Shown here: piece after piece, positions 17,777 to 25,308 of the stretch
How the letters are laid out: the number at the start of each line of letters is the position of its first letter
Numbering within the stretch: position 1 is the stretch's first letter
NCBI RefSeq assembly: GCF_014635905.1
Contig: NZ_BMDS01000003.1
Location: 186,001 to 250,000 of the forward strand
DNA from: Limosilactobacillus caviae
GTDB taxonomy: Bacteria; Bacillota; Bacilli; Lactobacillales; Lactobacillaceae
Direction: 5' to 3'
DNA length: 64,000 nt
The notes under the pieces: generated by a model
Databases searched by the model: none
The model's input: the letters and a program-made list of their open reading frames with translations, nothing else
What the model was told of the DNA's origin: nothing
Program-made: the position numbers and the translations under genes

Positions 17777-19090
17777 ATGATAGAAACATACGACGAAGCG
17801 TTATCTTTTATTCATGGACGGACGCAATTTAAAAAAATTCCTACACTTAAGAGGATGCGGAGATTTTTAGCAGAATTGGGTAATCCGCAAGAAGGACTTA
17901 ATTATATTCATGTAACTGGAACAAACGGCAAAGGATCGACTGTTGCAATGATGCGGTCTGCTTTATTAGAGAGCGGCCTTACAGTTGGAAGTTTTACTTC
18001 GCCATTTATTACTCGCTTCAATGAACGGATTGAATACAATAACATCCCAATTAGTGATGAAGATCTTTTGCGAATGGTTCAAAAAATTGCACCGATTGTA
18101 AAAAAACTTGATGTTGAATTAGCGACAGGTGGTCCGACTGAGTTTGAAATTGACACTGCGATAATGTTTTGTTACATGGCGGAAAAGAAGCCTGATGTGG
18201 TATTACTTGAAGTTGGTATTGGCGGACTCTATGATTCGACAAATGTTATCAAGCCGGTTGTTAGTGTCATAACCACGGTTGGCTGGGACCATATGAAGTA
18301 CTTAGGGAACACTATTTCAAAAATTGCTACCCAAAAGGCGGGGATAATTAAAACAAAAGTGCCCGTAGTGATTGGTAATTTGCCGGAAGAAGCACGGACA
18401 ACAATTAGAAAAGATGCGCAGAAAAAATCCTCACCGGTATTTGAATTAGACGAGGACTTTTCGGTGCGGAAGCTTAATGGTCACCATCTTCATTCCAAGG
18501 TTCAATATCAAGGAAAGAAGATTAAAGCTTTAGAAGTTACGCTTGGTTTATTAGGAGAGTATCAGGTAGAAAATGCCGCAATTGCTCTTATGACGATTGA
18601 GCTTTTTATGACCAAGATGGGGCTGTCAATTGATCGGCGGGCCCTAATTGAGGGTTTAGAGCATACCAGCTGGCCGGGCCGTCTCGAAGAAGTTAATACA
18701 ACGCCATTGGTTTTACTTGATGGAGCACATAATTTGCCGGGAATTCAGGCGCTTGTTAAGACAATTAAAAAGGATTTTGCTGATCGTGAAGTTTACTTAC
18801 TTGTAGCTATTTTGGCAGACAAACAGTATGAGCTAATGCTTGGCGAGTTAGCAAGCCTTGGTAATGTCCATTTAACTGTTACGCACTTTGCTGGACCGGG
18901 TCCTAAACGGCCGAGTGCAGATTTAGGGGCAGCTGTTGATAGCATTCCGACTAAGTATCCTGTCCAGGTTGTAAATGATTGGCAATTAGGTATCGGTCAG
19001 GTCGCTAGTCAGATGAGTGAAGAAGACGTAATGATTATTACTGGTTCGCTTTATTTTATTTCTGATGTTCGTAAATTATTTTTAAATTGA
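17777..19090 (+). CDS. folC: Folylpolyglutamate synthase / dihydrofolate synthase
   Basis: Mur-ligase-like enzyme that adds glutamate to dihydropteroate or to reduced folates, keeping them in the cell. The 437-aa protein has the ATP-binding VTGTNGKGST near residue 50, the SPFITRFNERI segment after it, and the C-terminal LLDGAHNLPG ligase motif. Whether it acts as both synthases cannot be read from the sequence alone. It starts at an ATG with AGGTGATG upstream. The order folC, radC, mreBCD is the ancient Bacillus order with comC, spoIIB and maf missing. Confidence 0.94.
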   Translation: MIETYDEALSFIHGRTQFKKIPTLKRMRRFLAELGNPQEGLNYIHVTGTNGKGSTVAMMRSALLESGLTVGSFTSPFITRFNERIEYNNIPISDEDLLRMVQKIAPIVKKLDVELATGGPTEFEIDTAIMFCYMAEKKPDVVLLEVGIGGLYDSTNVIKPVVSVITTVGWDHMKYLGNTISKIATQKAGIIKTKVPVVIGNLPEEARTTIRKDAQKKSSPVFELDEDFSVRKLNGHHLHSKVQYQGKKIKALEVTLGLLGEYQVENAAIALMTIELFMTKMGLSIDRRALIEGLEHTSWPGRLEEVNTTPLVLLDGAHNLPGIQALVKTIKKDFADREVYLLVAILADKQYELMLGELASLGNVHLTVTHFAGPGPKRPSADLGAAVDSIPTKYPVQVVNDWQLGIGQVASQMSEEDVMIITGSLYFISDVRKLFLN

Positions 19091-19156
19091 AAAATGCAAA
19101 AGCCTAAATTTTCCGTATTTAAATATATAGAGAGTAAAAAGGAGAATTATTTATTT

Positions 19157-19774
19157 ATGGAAAATGAATTTGCAAGTAATTATGTAAAGATGGTATTTGA
19201 TTGCTTTGCTGATGATTTAGGTCACCAAAAGCAGGAACTATGTCAGCGGCTTTTAAGAAAATGTCCTACACCATTAGCGATTAAACGTCTAACACGGGTC
19301 GAAAAAAGAGAAATTTGTGAATGGGCACCAGAAATGAAACGGTTATTTGCTGCTATTGATTTAGGGCAAGCAGTAACTAAAAGTCATGAAGATATTATTG
19401 GTCATGCATATTCCAGTGTTGAAGTCGGTCAGGAAATGGTCGCACGTTTTCAAGATGAAGAACAAGAAAACATCTGTATTGCATGTACCGATGTTCATAA
19501 TGATATTATTGCCTGGAAAGTGCTGTTTATTGGCGGAGGTAGTGAGTGTGTTCTTTATCCTGATAAGATTTTTCAATACGCCCTTCAATGTTCAGCGCAC
19601 GGAATTATTATGATTTATAATCATCCAACAGGGGATATTCGCCCTTCAAGTCAAGATGACTCATTTGTTCGTCGATTAGAACGAGGATGTGATTTTGTCG
19701 GGATCAATCTGATTGACTTTATGATTGTCGGTCGGGATTCTTATTATAGCTGGCAAGAAGATACAGCGCTCTAA
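19157..19774 (+). CDS. radC: RadC-like JAB-domain protein with altered metal site
   Basis: RadC proteins carry a JAB/MPN domain of unclear role; the old link to DNA repair is weak. The 205-aa protein fits the family along its length: a helical N-terminal part with LTRVEKREI, then the JAB domain from about residue 80, with IGGGSECVLYPDKIF in place of the usual GSLNxSxVHPREIF. The metal motif is normally HxH(x7)SxxD. Here it reads YNHPTGDIRPSSQD (154-167), so the first histidine is a tyrosine while H156, S164 and D167 remain. The ATG at 19157 has AAAAAGGAG upstream; an earlier in-frame ATG at 19094 sits four bases after folC and has no ribosome site. Confidence 0.85.
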   Translation: MENEFASNYVKMVFDCFADDLGHQKQELCQRLLRKCPTPLAIKRLTRVEKREICEWAPEMKRLFAAIDLGQAVTKSHEDIIGHAYSSVEVGQEMVARFQDEEQENICIACTDVHNDIIAWKVLFIGGGSECVLYPDKIFQYALQCSAHGIIMIYNHPTGDIRPSSQDDSFVRRLERGCDFVGINLIDFMIVGRDSYYSWQEDTAL

Positions 19775-19861
19775 AAGTAAAGAAAAATTTAATTTATGTG
19801 GTAGTTGCAGTCTCTTTGCCTAGATTAATGTATATTAATGTTCGTATGTACCGAGTGGCTA

Positions 19862-19870
19862 TGGTATAAT
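19862..19870 (+). promoter_or_regulatory. Extended -10 promoter of mreB
   Basis: TGG followed by TATAAT at 19865-19870. Transcription would start near 19877, which rules out starts upstream and supports the TTG at 19916 as the mreB start. Confidence 0.7.
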
Positions 19871-19915
19871 ATGCACGATATTAATTTGATTTTTAAGACG
19901 AAGGGAAGAAGCAGA

Positions 19916-20917
19916 TTGCTAGGAATTGGAACAAAAAATCTTGGCATTGACCTTGGAACTGCTAATACAATTGTCTATCTTGAAGGTAAAGGCATTGTAT
20001 TACGTGAGCCATCAGTTGTTGCTCGTAACGCTAAGACCAACGAAGTGATTTCTGTTGGCAGTGATGCTCGTGACATGATTGGACGGACACCAGAAAGCAT
20101 TGTTGCCATTCGGCCAATGAAAGATGGAGTTATTGCAGATTATGACACGACTGTTGCAATGATGAAGTACTACATCGATAAAACACTAGGAAATAATGGT
20201 AAGCCATATGTAATGGTATGTGTTCCTAGTGGCATTACCGAAGTTGAGAAACGGGCCGTAATCGACGCTACTCGTGTTGCAGGTGCTCGTGACGCTTATG
20301 TTATTGAAGAACCATTTGCAGCTGCTATCGGTGCCGGACTTCCAGTAATGGATCCTACAGGTAGCATGGTTGTTGATATTGGTGGTGGTACTACTGATGT
20401 TGCCACAATCTCGTTAGGTGGAATTGTATCTAGCCGTTCGATTCGGATGGCCGGTGACAAGATGAATGATGCGATTGTCCAATATGTTCGCCAAAATATG
20501 AATTTATTAATTGGTGAACGGACTGCCGAAAAGCTTAAGTGGGATATTGGTTCAGCATCAGTAGAAGCAGCTGAAGAAATGGGGACAACTCAGGTTCGCG
20601 GACGTGACCTTGTAACCGGTTTGCCAAAGACAATGCAGGTATCTGCAACAGATGTTTCTACTGCCTTGCAGGATGTTGTTGACAGCATTATTACAGCAAT
20701 AAAAGGAACCTTGGAAGAGACATCCCCTGAAATTGCAGCGGATGTTATTGACCATGGGATCGTATTAACTGGTGGCGGTGCATTACTCAAGCATTTACCA
20801 GATGTAATCGCTGATGCAACCAAAGTACCAGTGTTTATTGCCAATGATCCGCTTGATTGTGTTGCTATTGGTACTGGTGAGTCATTAAAGAGTATTGATG
20901 TAATGAAGAAGAAATAA
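19916..20917 (+). CDS. mreB: Rod-shape determining actin homologue MreB
   Basis: Actin-like ATPase that forms membrane-bound filaments and guides the wall-elongation machinery, giving rod shape. From the TTG at 19916 it is 333 aa, the usual length, starting [20 protein letters not shown]. The phosphate-binding motifs [21 protein letters not shown] and the adenosine motif LTGGGALL are intact. The TTG follows AAGGGAAGAAG. Longer in-frame starts overlap the promoter. It heads mreBCD. Confidence 0.96.
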   Translation: MLGIGTKNLGIDLGTANTIVYLEGKGIVLREPSVVARNAKTNEVISVGSDARDMIGRTPESIVAIRPMKDGVIADYDTTVAMMKYYIDKTLGNNGKPYVMVCVPSGITEVEKRAVIDATRVAGARDAYVIEEPFAAAIGAGLPVMDPTGSMVVDIGGGTTDVATISLGGIVSSRSIRMAGDKMNDAIVQYVRQNMNLLIGERTAEKLKWDIGSASVEAAEEMGTTQVRGRDLVTGLPKTMQVSATDVSTALQDVVDSIITAIKGTLEETSPEIAADVIDHGIVLTGGGALLKHLPDVIADATKVPVFIANDPLDCVAIGTGESLKSIDVMKKK

Positions 20918-20975
20918 AAATGATTCTTGGACAGCAATGTCATTATGAATCATCATTGGTACTAACTAATGATTA

Positions 20976-21016
20976 ACGGGGCTGATTGCCAAGCAGAAGT
21001 GTTTGGCAGGCCCCGT
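20976..21016 (+). other. Strong hairpin between mreB and mreC
   Basis: A 7-bp GC-rich stem (20976-20982 with 21010-21016) contains a second stem TTGCCAA/TTTGGC. It is followed by CTTAATTACC rather than a T run, so it is not a classical terminator. It may reduce read-through or stabilise a processed mRNA end between mreB and mreC. Confidence 0.6.
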
Positions 21017-21049
21017 CTTAATTACCTTGTTATGCATTGGAGGGACATA

Positions 21050-21907
21050 ATGCAGAAATTTTTTTCCAACCGCCGATTAGTTATCGCTGTGATAATTCTG
21101 GTTGTCTGCTTTGGGCTAATGGCAGGTTCTGTCTCTTTGCGGAATAGACGAAATACACCACCACTTATTCAACAATTTGGAAATGATATTGTTGGCTTCG
21201 TTGATAGTGCAGTTGCCCTCCCCGTAAATTGGGCACAGACAAGTGTGAGTTCAATAAATGGTTTAATGAATACTTATTCTGAAAACCGTGAACTTAAACA
21301 ACAGGTAACTGAATTAGCGCAAACTAAAGTCCGTGATCAGACTTTAGCACGTGAAAATAAGCAATTAAAACAACAATTAAAACTTAATAATTCAATGACT
21401 GATTATAATACGGTTACGGCAGCTGTACTAATGCGTACGCCGTCTTCATGGCAACGACAATTAGTAATTAATAAGGGTCAATCTAGCGGTATTAAGAAAA
21501 ATATGCCCGTAATGAGCGGTAGCGGATTGATTGGCCGGGTAACTGAAGTAAATAAAACTAATAGTAAAGTTGAACTATTGAGTGACACTAGTGAATCATC
21601 GAACCGTTTTGCTATTACACTTAACGGTGAAAACGGAAAAGTTATTAATGGTATTATTACCGGATATAGTGCCGCAAATAATGAACTAGAAATGGGACAA
21701 GTAACTTCAAAGGCGAAAATAAAGAAGGGGACAAAGGTAATAACAAGCGGAATGGGGGGCATAACTCCTAAAGGTCTTTACGTTGGGCGTGTATCACGTG
21801 TTGGTAAAGATGATTATGGCCTTGCGCAAAAAATTTATATCACTCCAGCAACAGACTTTAATGATATTAATATTGTTACTGTCGCTGAATCTGCTGCACA
21901 GGAGTGA
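21050..21907 (+). CDS. mreC: Rod-shape determining protein MreC
   Basis: Bitopic membrane protein of the elongasome that links MreB to the outside synthesis enzymes. The 285-aa protein has one N-terminal helix (about residues 10-30, LVIAVIILVVCFGLMAG), a coiled coil (about 70-115, rich in E, Q, K) and the beta-barrel domain after it, with VLMRTPSSWQRQLVINKG and GSGLIGRVTEV typical of the family. The ATG at 21050 follows TTGGAGGGA; a longer frame from 20969 would run through the hairpin upstream and is unlikely. Confidence 0.95.
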   Translation: MQKFFSNRRLVIAVIILVVCFGLMAGSVSLRNRRNTPPLIQQFGNDIVGFVDSAVALPVNWAQTSVSSINGLMNTYSENRELKQQVTELAQTKVRDQTLARENKQLKQQLKLNNSMTDYNTVTAAVLMRTPSSWQRQLVINKGQSSGIKKNMPVMSGSGLIGRVTEVNKTNSKVELLSDTSESSNRFAITLNGENGKVINGIITGYSAANNELEMGQVTSKAKIKKGTKVITSGMGGITPKGLYVGRVSRVGKDDYGLAQKIYITPATDFNDINIVTVAESAAQE

Positions 21908-21912
21908 TAAAT

Positions 21913-22449
21913 ATGTATCGACTATCACGTTTAAAATATATATTTCCAATCGGTCTCTTCGTTTGCCTGTTTTTAGATGGTGCGTTGAGCCACGTATGGG
22001 CTTCTTTCTTTTTTAGTTACCCATATTCAATGGTAAGTGAACTGGTTTTGCTGTGGCTAGTGTTATCATATTTCTTTCAAGATGATATTGAAATTCCGCT
22101 AATTCCCTTTGCAATTGCAGCGGGAGCGGTATATGACCTTTATTTTTCCGGAATCTTAGGTTTGTATATCTTTTTGTACCCGTTAATAGTTGAAATAACC
22201 AAAATTCTTTCCCGCTATTTTAGTTCATCATTTTTATCGATGATTATGATCTTCTTTGTAGATATTGTTGTTTTTGAAACACTTAATTATTGGGCTTATT
22301 ACCTAATTGATATTACCAATGTTGGGTTTGGTGATTATCTCGTCTATACGTTAGCGCCAACATTGGCATTGAATTTAATTTATTTTGTAATTCTGTTCTG
22401 GCCAATTCGTGCATTGTATCGCTGGGCATTAGATAATAATCAAATTTAA
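21913..22449 (+). CDS. mreD: Rod-shape determining protein MreD
   Basis: Small polytopic membrane protein of the elongasome that binds MreC. The 178-aa protein has about five hydrophobic helices and an early FLDGALSHVWASFFFSYPYSM segment. The ATG at 21913 is preceded by CAGGAG at a good distance; a GTG at 21904 overlapping the mreC stop is less likely. It is the last gene of the block. In Bacillus minCD follows, but here a T-box leader begins at once. Confidence 0.93.
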   Translation: MYRLSRLKYIFPIGLFVCLFLDGALSHVWASFFFSYPYSMVSELVLLWLVLSYFFQDDIEIPLIPFAIAAGAVYDLYFSGILGLYIFLYPLIVEITKILSRYFSSSFLSMIMIFFVDIVVFETLNYWAYYLIDITNVGFGDYLVYTLAPTLALNLIYFVILFWPIRALYRWALDNNQI

Positions 22450-22457
22450 AATAATGC

Positions 22458-22486
22458 TTGACACAACCGATATTCCAGTATAGGAT
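22458..22486 (+). promoter_or_regulatory. Promoter of the amino-acid transporter T-box leader
   Basis: A perfect TTGACA (22458-22463) and TAGGAT (22481-22486) are spaced by 17 bases. The start would be near 22493. Confidence 0.75.
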
Positions 22487-22492
22487 ATTTAC

Positions 22493-22757
22493 AACATCAT
22501 AAATGACAGTGAACAGACTAGTAGAACTTAAAGTATTGTTAAGAGAGTCCTTAATGGTGGGAAGGGACCAATACATGGGTTTGAATCACATCTGTGAGTT
22601 GATCTTCTGAAATCCTTAGTAGGAAGATCCGGGGAAGCCCGTTACAGCACGGAGTTTATTTATTGAACTCACTGAGGCTATTTTTCGTGAGAAAGTAGCA
22701 TGATGAGGTGGAACCGCGGAGACGCCCTCGTAGCCATTTGGCTCGAGGGCGTTTTTT
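22493..22757 (+). promoter_or_regulatory. T-box leader 1, specifier AGA (arginine), of an ABC transporter
   Basis: Complete T-box leader: stem I with AAGAGAG-type bulge, then CTGAAA and AGTAGGAAGATCCGG, the T-box AGGTGGAACCGCG (22706-22718), and a terminator with a 9-bp outer stem (22722-22730 with 22744-22752) and six T. Aligned base for base with the valS leader (AGTAGGCGTATCCGG, specifier GTA), the specifier triplet is AGA at 22625-22627, an arginine codon. The leader should therefore respond to uncharged tRNA-Arg, though lysine-like AAG one base earlier cannot be excluded. Confidence 0.85.
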
Positions 22758-22870
22758 AGTTCATATAAGTAGACTTATTGAGGCAGACATTGCGAGGTGC
22801 CTGCAAACGTGAGGTGGAACCGCGATGAATTCGCCCTCTAGGAGTAACTTCCTAGAGGGCTTTTTCTTTA
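22758..22870 (+). promoter_or_regulatory. T-box leader 2, lacking stem I, in tandem
   Basis: A second T-box AGGTGGAACCGCG (22812-22824) and a second terminator (stem 22833-22842 with 22851-22860, then five T) follow the first directly. Only about 50 bases separate it from terminator 1, enough for a stem III-like hairpin (GAGGCA with TGCCT) but not for a specifier stem. It could be a partial duplication that tRNA cannot read by itself, or a second decision point using the same tRNA. Confidence 0.8.
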
Positions 22871-22912
22871 CTGTTATTTTAATTAAGTAGTGATTTTAAG
22901 GAGGCAATAGAA

Positions 22913-23560
22913 ATGTCAATGCAATATATAAGTGAAATTTTACCTTCATTATTTCAAGGAGCAATTCTTACATTACAAATTTTCTTCTGGACATTGGTTG
23001 GGTCGCTCCCCCTTGGTATTTTAGTTAGTTTAGGTTTAACTTCAAAGATTAAGCCGCTTAAATGGATCCTAGAAATTTATGTATGGTTAATGCGGGGAAC
23101 ACCGCTGTTACTACAATTGATTTTTGTATTCTACGGGTTACCGATTATTGGAATTGTTTTTGAACGTTATGACGCAGCATTAGTTGCTTTTATCTTAAAT
23201 TATACGGCTTACTTTGCTGAAATCTTTCGTGGTGGTTTTCAGTCGGTTGATCAAGGCCAATTTGAGGCAGCACGTGTTTTACGGTTGAGCTACTGGCAAA
23301 CGCTTCGTAAAATTATCATTCCACAGGTTGTAAAAATTGTTATCCCATCAATCGGGAATGAAGTTATTAACTTGGTAAAAGATTCATCATTAGTTTATGT
23401 AATTGGTTTAGGCGACCTATTACGGGCAGGAAATGTTGCCACTTCCCGCGACGTTACCCTTGTTCCGCTGATGTTAGTTGGATTGATTTACTTGATCCTA
23501 GTCGGAATTTGTACTTTAATTTTACGTCGAGTTGAAAAATGTTACGCATACTTTAAGTAA
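22913..23560 (+). CDS. Polar amino-acid ABC transporter, permease
   Basis: Membrane subunit of the His/Glu/Gln/Arg family of importers. The 215-aa protein has about five helices. The EAA loop that docks the ATPase reads EAARVLRLSYWQTLRKIIIPQ near residues 120-140 in two parts, with the family RGTPLLLQL before it. It is the first gene of a permease-ATPase-binding protein operon behind the two T-box elements. ATG at 22913 follows AAGGAGGCAA. The substrate is not visible in the protein; the leader suggests arginine. Confidence 0.93.
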   Translation: MSMQYISEILPSLFQGAILTLQIFFWTLVGSLPLGILVSLGLTSKIKPLKWILEIYVWLMRGTPLLLQLIFVFYGLPIIGIVFERYDAALVAFILNYTAYFAEIFRGGFQSVDQGQFEAARVLRLSYWQTLRKIIIPQVVKIVIPSIGNEVINLVKDSSLVYVIGLGDLLRAGNVATSRDVTLVPLMLVGLIYLILVGICTLILRRVEKCYAYFK

Positions 23561-23575
23561 AGGAGGAGACACAAT

Positions 23576-24226
23576 ATGTTAGAAGTTCGCAACCTGAAAA
23601 AAAGTTTTGGTAACCGGCAAATTTTAGATGGGGTTAACTTAACCGTTAAAGATGGTGAAATATTATGTATCGTTGGTCCATCCGGAGCTGGTAAGACAAC
23701 GTTACTTCGTTGCATTACCGGCCTAGAAACACCAGATAGCGGCGACTTCTTTATCGATGGTCGAAAGTTTGATCCACAGGGAACGGAAGCACCTGATCGT
23801 GTAATTGGTGTTGTTTTTCAGGACTTTAAGCTTTTTCCCAACCTATCAGTAATGGAAAATATTACGTTAGCACCAATCTTAGTTTTGAAAAAGAGTAAAG
23901 AAGAAGCGGTTGCCGATGCTCAGAAGCTGCTTGAAGAATTAGGACTTAATACAAAGGGTAACTTATATCCCTACCAGCTTTCTGGCGGGCAAAAACAACG
24001 GGTAGCTATTGCTCGTGCATTAGCAATGGAACCTAAAATTCTTTGTTACGATGAACCAACATCAGCACTAGATCCAAACCTGCGAAAAGATGTTGCTAAT
24101 ATTATTTTAGGATTAAAAAAGGACGGGATGACCCAATTAATTGTTACTCACGATTTAGAATTTGCACAGGATATTGCAGATGATATTTTGCGGGTTCAAC
24201 CACTTGACCAGCGCAAAGCTGAATAA
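23576..24226 (+). CDS. Polar amino-acid ABC transporter, ATP-binding subunit
   Basis: ATPase that drives uptake. The 216-aa protein has Walker A GPSGAGKTT near residues 35-43, signature LSGGQKQRVAIARAL, Walker B ILCYDEPTSALD and the switch histidine in IVTHDLEFA. It stops shortly after (ILRVQPLDQRKAE), about 25 residues before the usual end, so the DGxIVExG segment common to GlnQ-type ATPases is missing. The catalytic core is complete, so activity is likely. It lies 15 bases after the permease with AAAGGAGGA before its ATG. Confidence 0.93.
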   Translation: MLEVRNLKKSFGNRQILDGVNLTVKDGEILCIVGPSGAGKTTLLRCITGLETPDSGDFFIDGRKFDPQGTEAPDRVIGVVFQDFKLFPNLSVMENITLAPILVLKKSKEEAVADAQKLLEELGLNTKGNLYPYQLSGGQKQRVAIARALAMEPKILCYDEPTSALDPNLRKDVANIILGLKKDGMTQLIVTHDLEFAQDIADDILRVQPLDQRKAE

Positions 24227-24243
24227 TAAGGGAGGGATTACAG

Positions 24244-25092
24244 ATGAAAAAATTAAAAGCAATCTGGTTGCTCCTTCTGTTAGTTGTTCCTGTTGTGCTC
24301 TTGAGTGGCTGTGAAAGCGTGACAGAACGTGCTGATACCCAGGATACATGGAATCGAATTGAAAAAAGAAAACGCGTGATTGTGGGGCTTGATGATAGTT
24401 TTGTTCCGATGGGTTTTCGGCAAAAGAATGGAAAATTGGTTGGTTACGATGTAGACCTTGCCCGAGCTGTATTTAAGCAGTACGGAATAAAGGTTGATTT
24501 TCAACCAATCGATTGGTCAATGAAAGAAACCGAATTAAAGAACGGAACGATTGACCTCTTGTGGAATGGATATTCAGTTAATCCAAGTCGGGCTAAGAAG
24601 GTAGCGTTTAGTCGGTATTATTTGGAAAACCGGCAAATTCTCGTTACTAAGAAGAAAAGCAATATTAAGAATTTAAATGGCATGACAGGAAAGACGCTTG
24701 GAGTGCAAAATGGATCAACTGGGTTAACAGTCCTAGATGAAAAGCCTAAATTATTAAAGGATAAAATTAAAAATCATACTCCTGTACTTTACGATACGTT
24801 CCCCAATGCATTTATTGATTTAAATGCAAATCGAATCCAAGGTATTTTAATGGATGAGGTTTACGCTAATTATTATATTAAGCACCAGCCTAACAGTAAC
24901 TCTTATCGGACATACATTAGTAAAGAATTACCAATGGAGCACTTCGCTGTTGGAATGCGTAAAGGAGATAAGACATTAAAGAAGAAGATTAATCAAGGAC
25001 TTGGCAACCTCCAAAAGAATGGCGAATTACGCAAAATTAATGAGAAATGGTTTGGTCAAGATAGTAATTACTTGGGACCGGATAATGATTAA
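24244..25092 (+). CDS. Polar amino-acid ABC transporter, substrate-binding lipoprotein
   Basis: Extracellular binding protein held by a lipid anchor. The signal peptide ends in the lipobox LLSGC (cysteine near residue 23). The mature part follows the SBP_bac_3 fold: VIVGLDDSFVPMGFRQKNGKLVGYDVD is the usual opening (split here by key residues), with LWNGYSVNPSRAKKVAFS and the closing NEKWFGQD. 282 aa is a normal length. The GYDVDLA and R of SVNPSR sites that clasp the amino-acid backbone are present. Substrate is unproven; arginine is suggested by the T-box. Confidence 0.93.
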   Translation: MKKLKAIWLLLLLVVPVVLLSGCESVTERADTQDTWNRIEKRKRVIVGLDDSFVPMGFRQKNGKLVGYDVDLARAVFKQYGIKVDFQPIDWSMKETELKNGTIDLLWNGYSVNPSRAKKVAFSRYYLENRQILVTKKKSNIKNLNGMTGKTLGVQNGSTGLTVLDEKPKLLKDKIKNHTPVLYDTFPNAFIDLNANRIQGILMDEVYANYYIKHQPNSNSYRTYISKELPMEHFAVGMRKGDKTLKKKINQGLGNLQKNGELRKINEKWFGQDSNYLGPDND

Positions 25093-25098
25093 AAGAGT

Positions 25099-25139
25099 GG
25101 CCTAGCGGGTTGAATTGTTCAACTTCTAGGTCATCATTG
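25099..25139 (+). terminator. Terminator of the amino-acid transporter operon
   Basis: Two stacked stems (GGCCTAG with CTAGGTC, and GGTTGAA with TTCAACT) form a long hairpin, followed after a few bases by a T-rich stretch. Confidence 0.55.
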
Positions 25140-25254
25140 TCTTTTAGCATAATAAACAAATTAACAAAAATACGATGAATTTTCTCAATCAGTTTGTAAT
25201 TTGTTCATAATTAACGTATCATTATTCAGTATGATAATTCGAACGTAACTAGGT

Positions 25255-25286
25255 TGCAGCTAGTGGAACCCCTCTTGCTGCATTTT
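25255..25286 (+). other. Small hairpin in the ymfF leader
   Basis: TGCAGC (25255-25260) pairs with GCTGCA (25277-25282), then TTTTAT. It sits just before the ymfF ribosome site and could be a weak terminator or attenuator. The rest of the gap from 25140 is AT-rich and shows no gene. Confidence 0.3.
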
Positions 25287-25308
25287 ATATTGAAGGGAGA
25301 AAGAGAAC

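Noticed and set aside
19157-19774. Calling radC part of a mobile or defence island
   Set aside because: It lies at its ancient place before mreB with no integrase, repeats or odd base use around it.
22758-22870. A separate small gene between terminator 1 and the permease
   Set aside because: No start with a ribosome site; the stretch is fully explained by a second T-box motif and terminator.
25140-25308. A LexA box near 25239 (CGAAC)
   Set aside because: The second half GTTC is absent; only recA shows a proper box.
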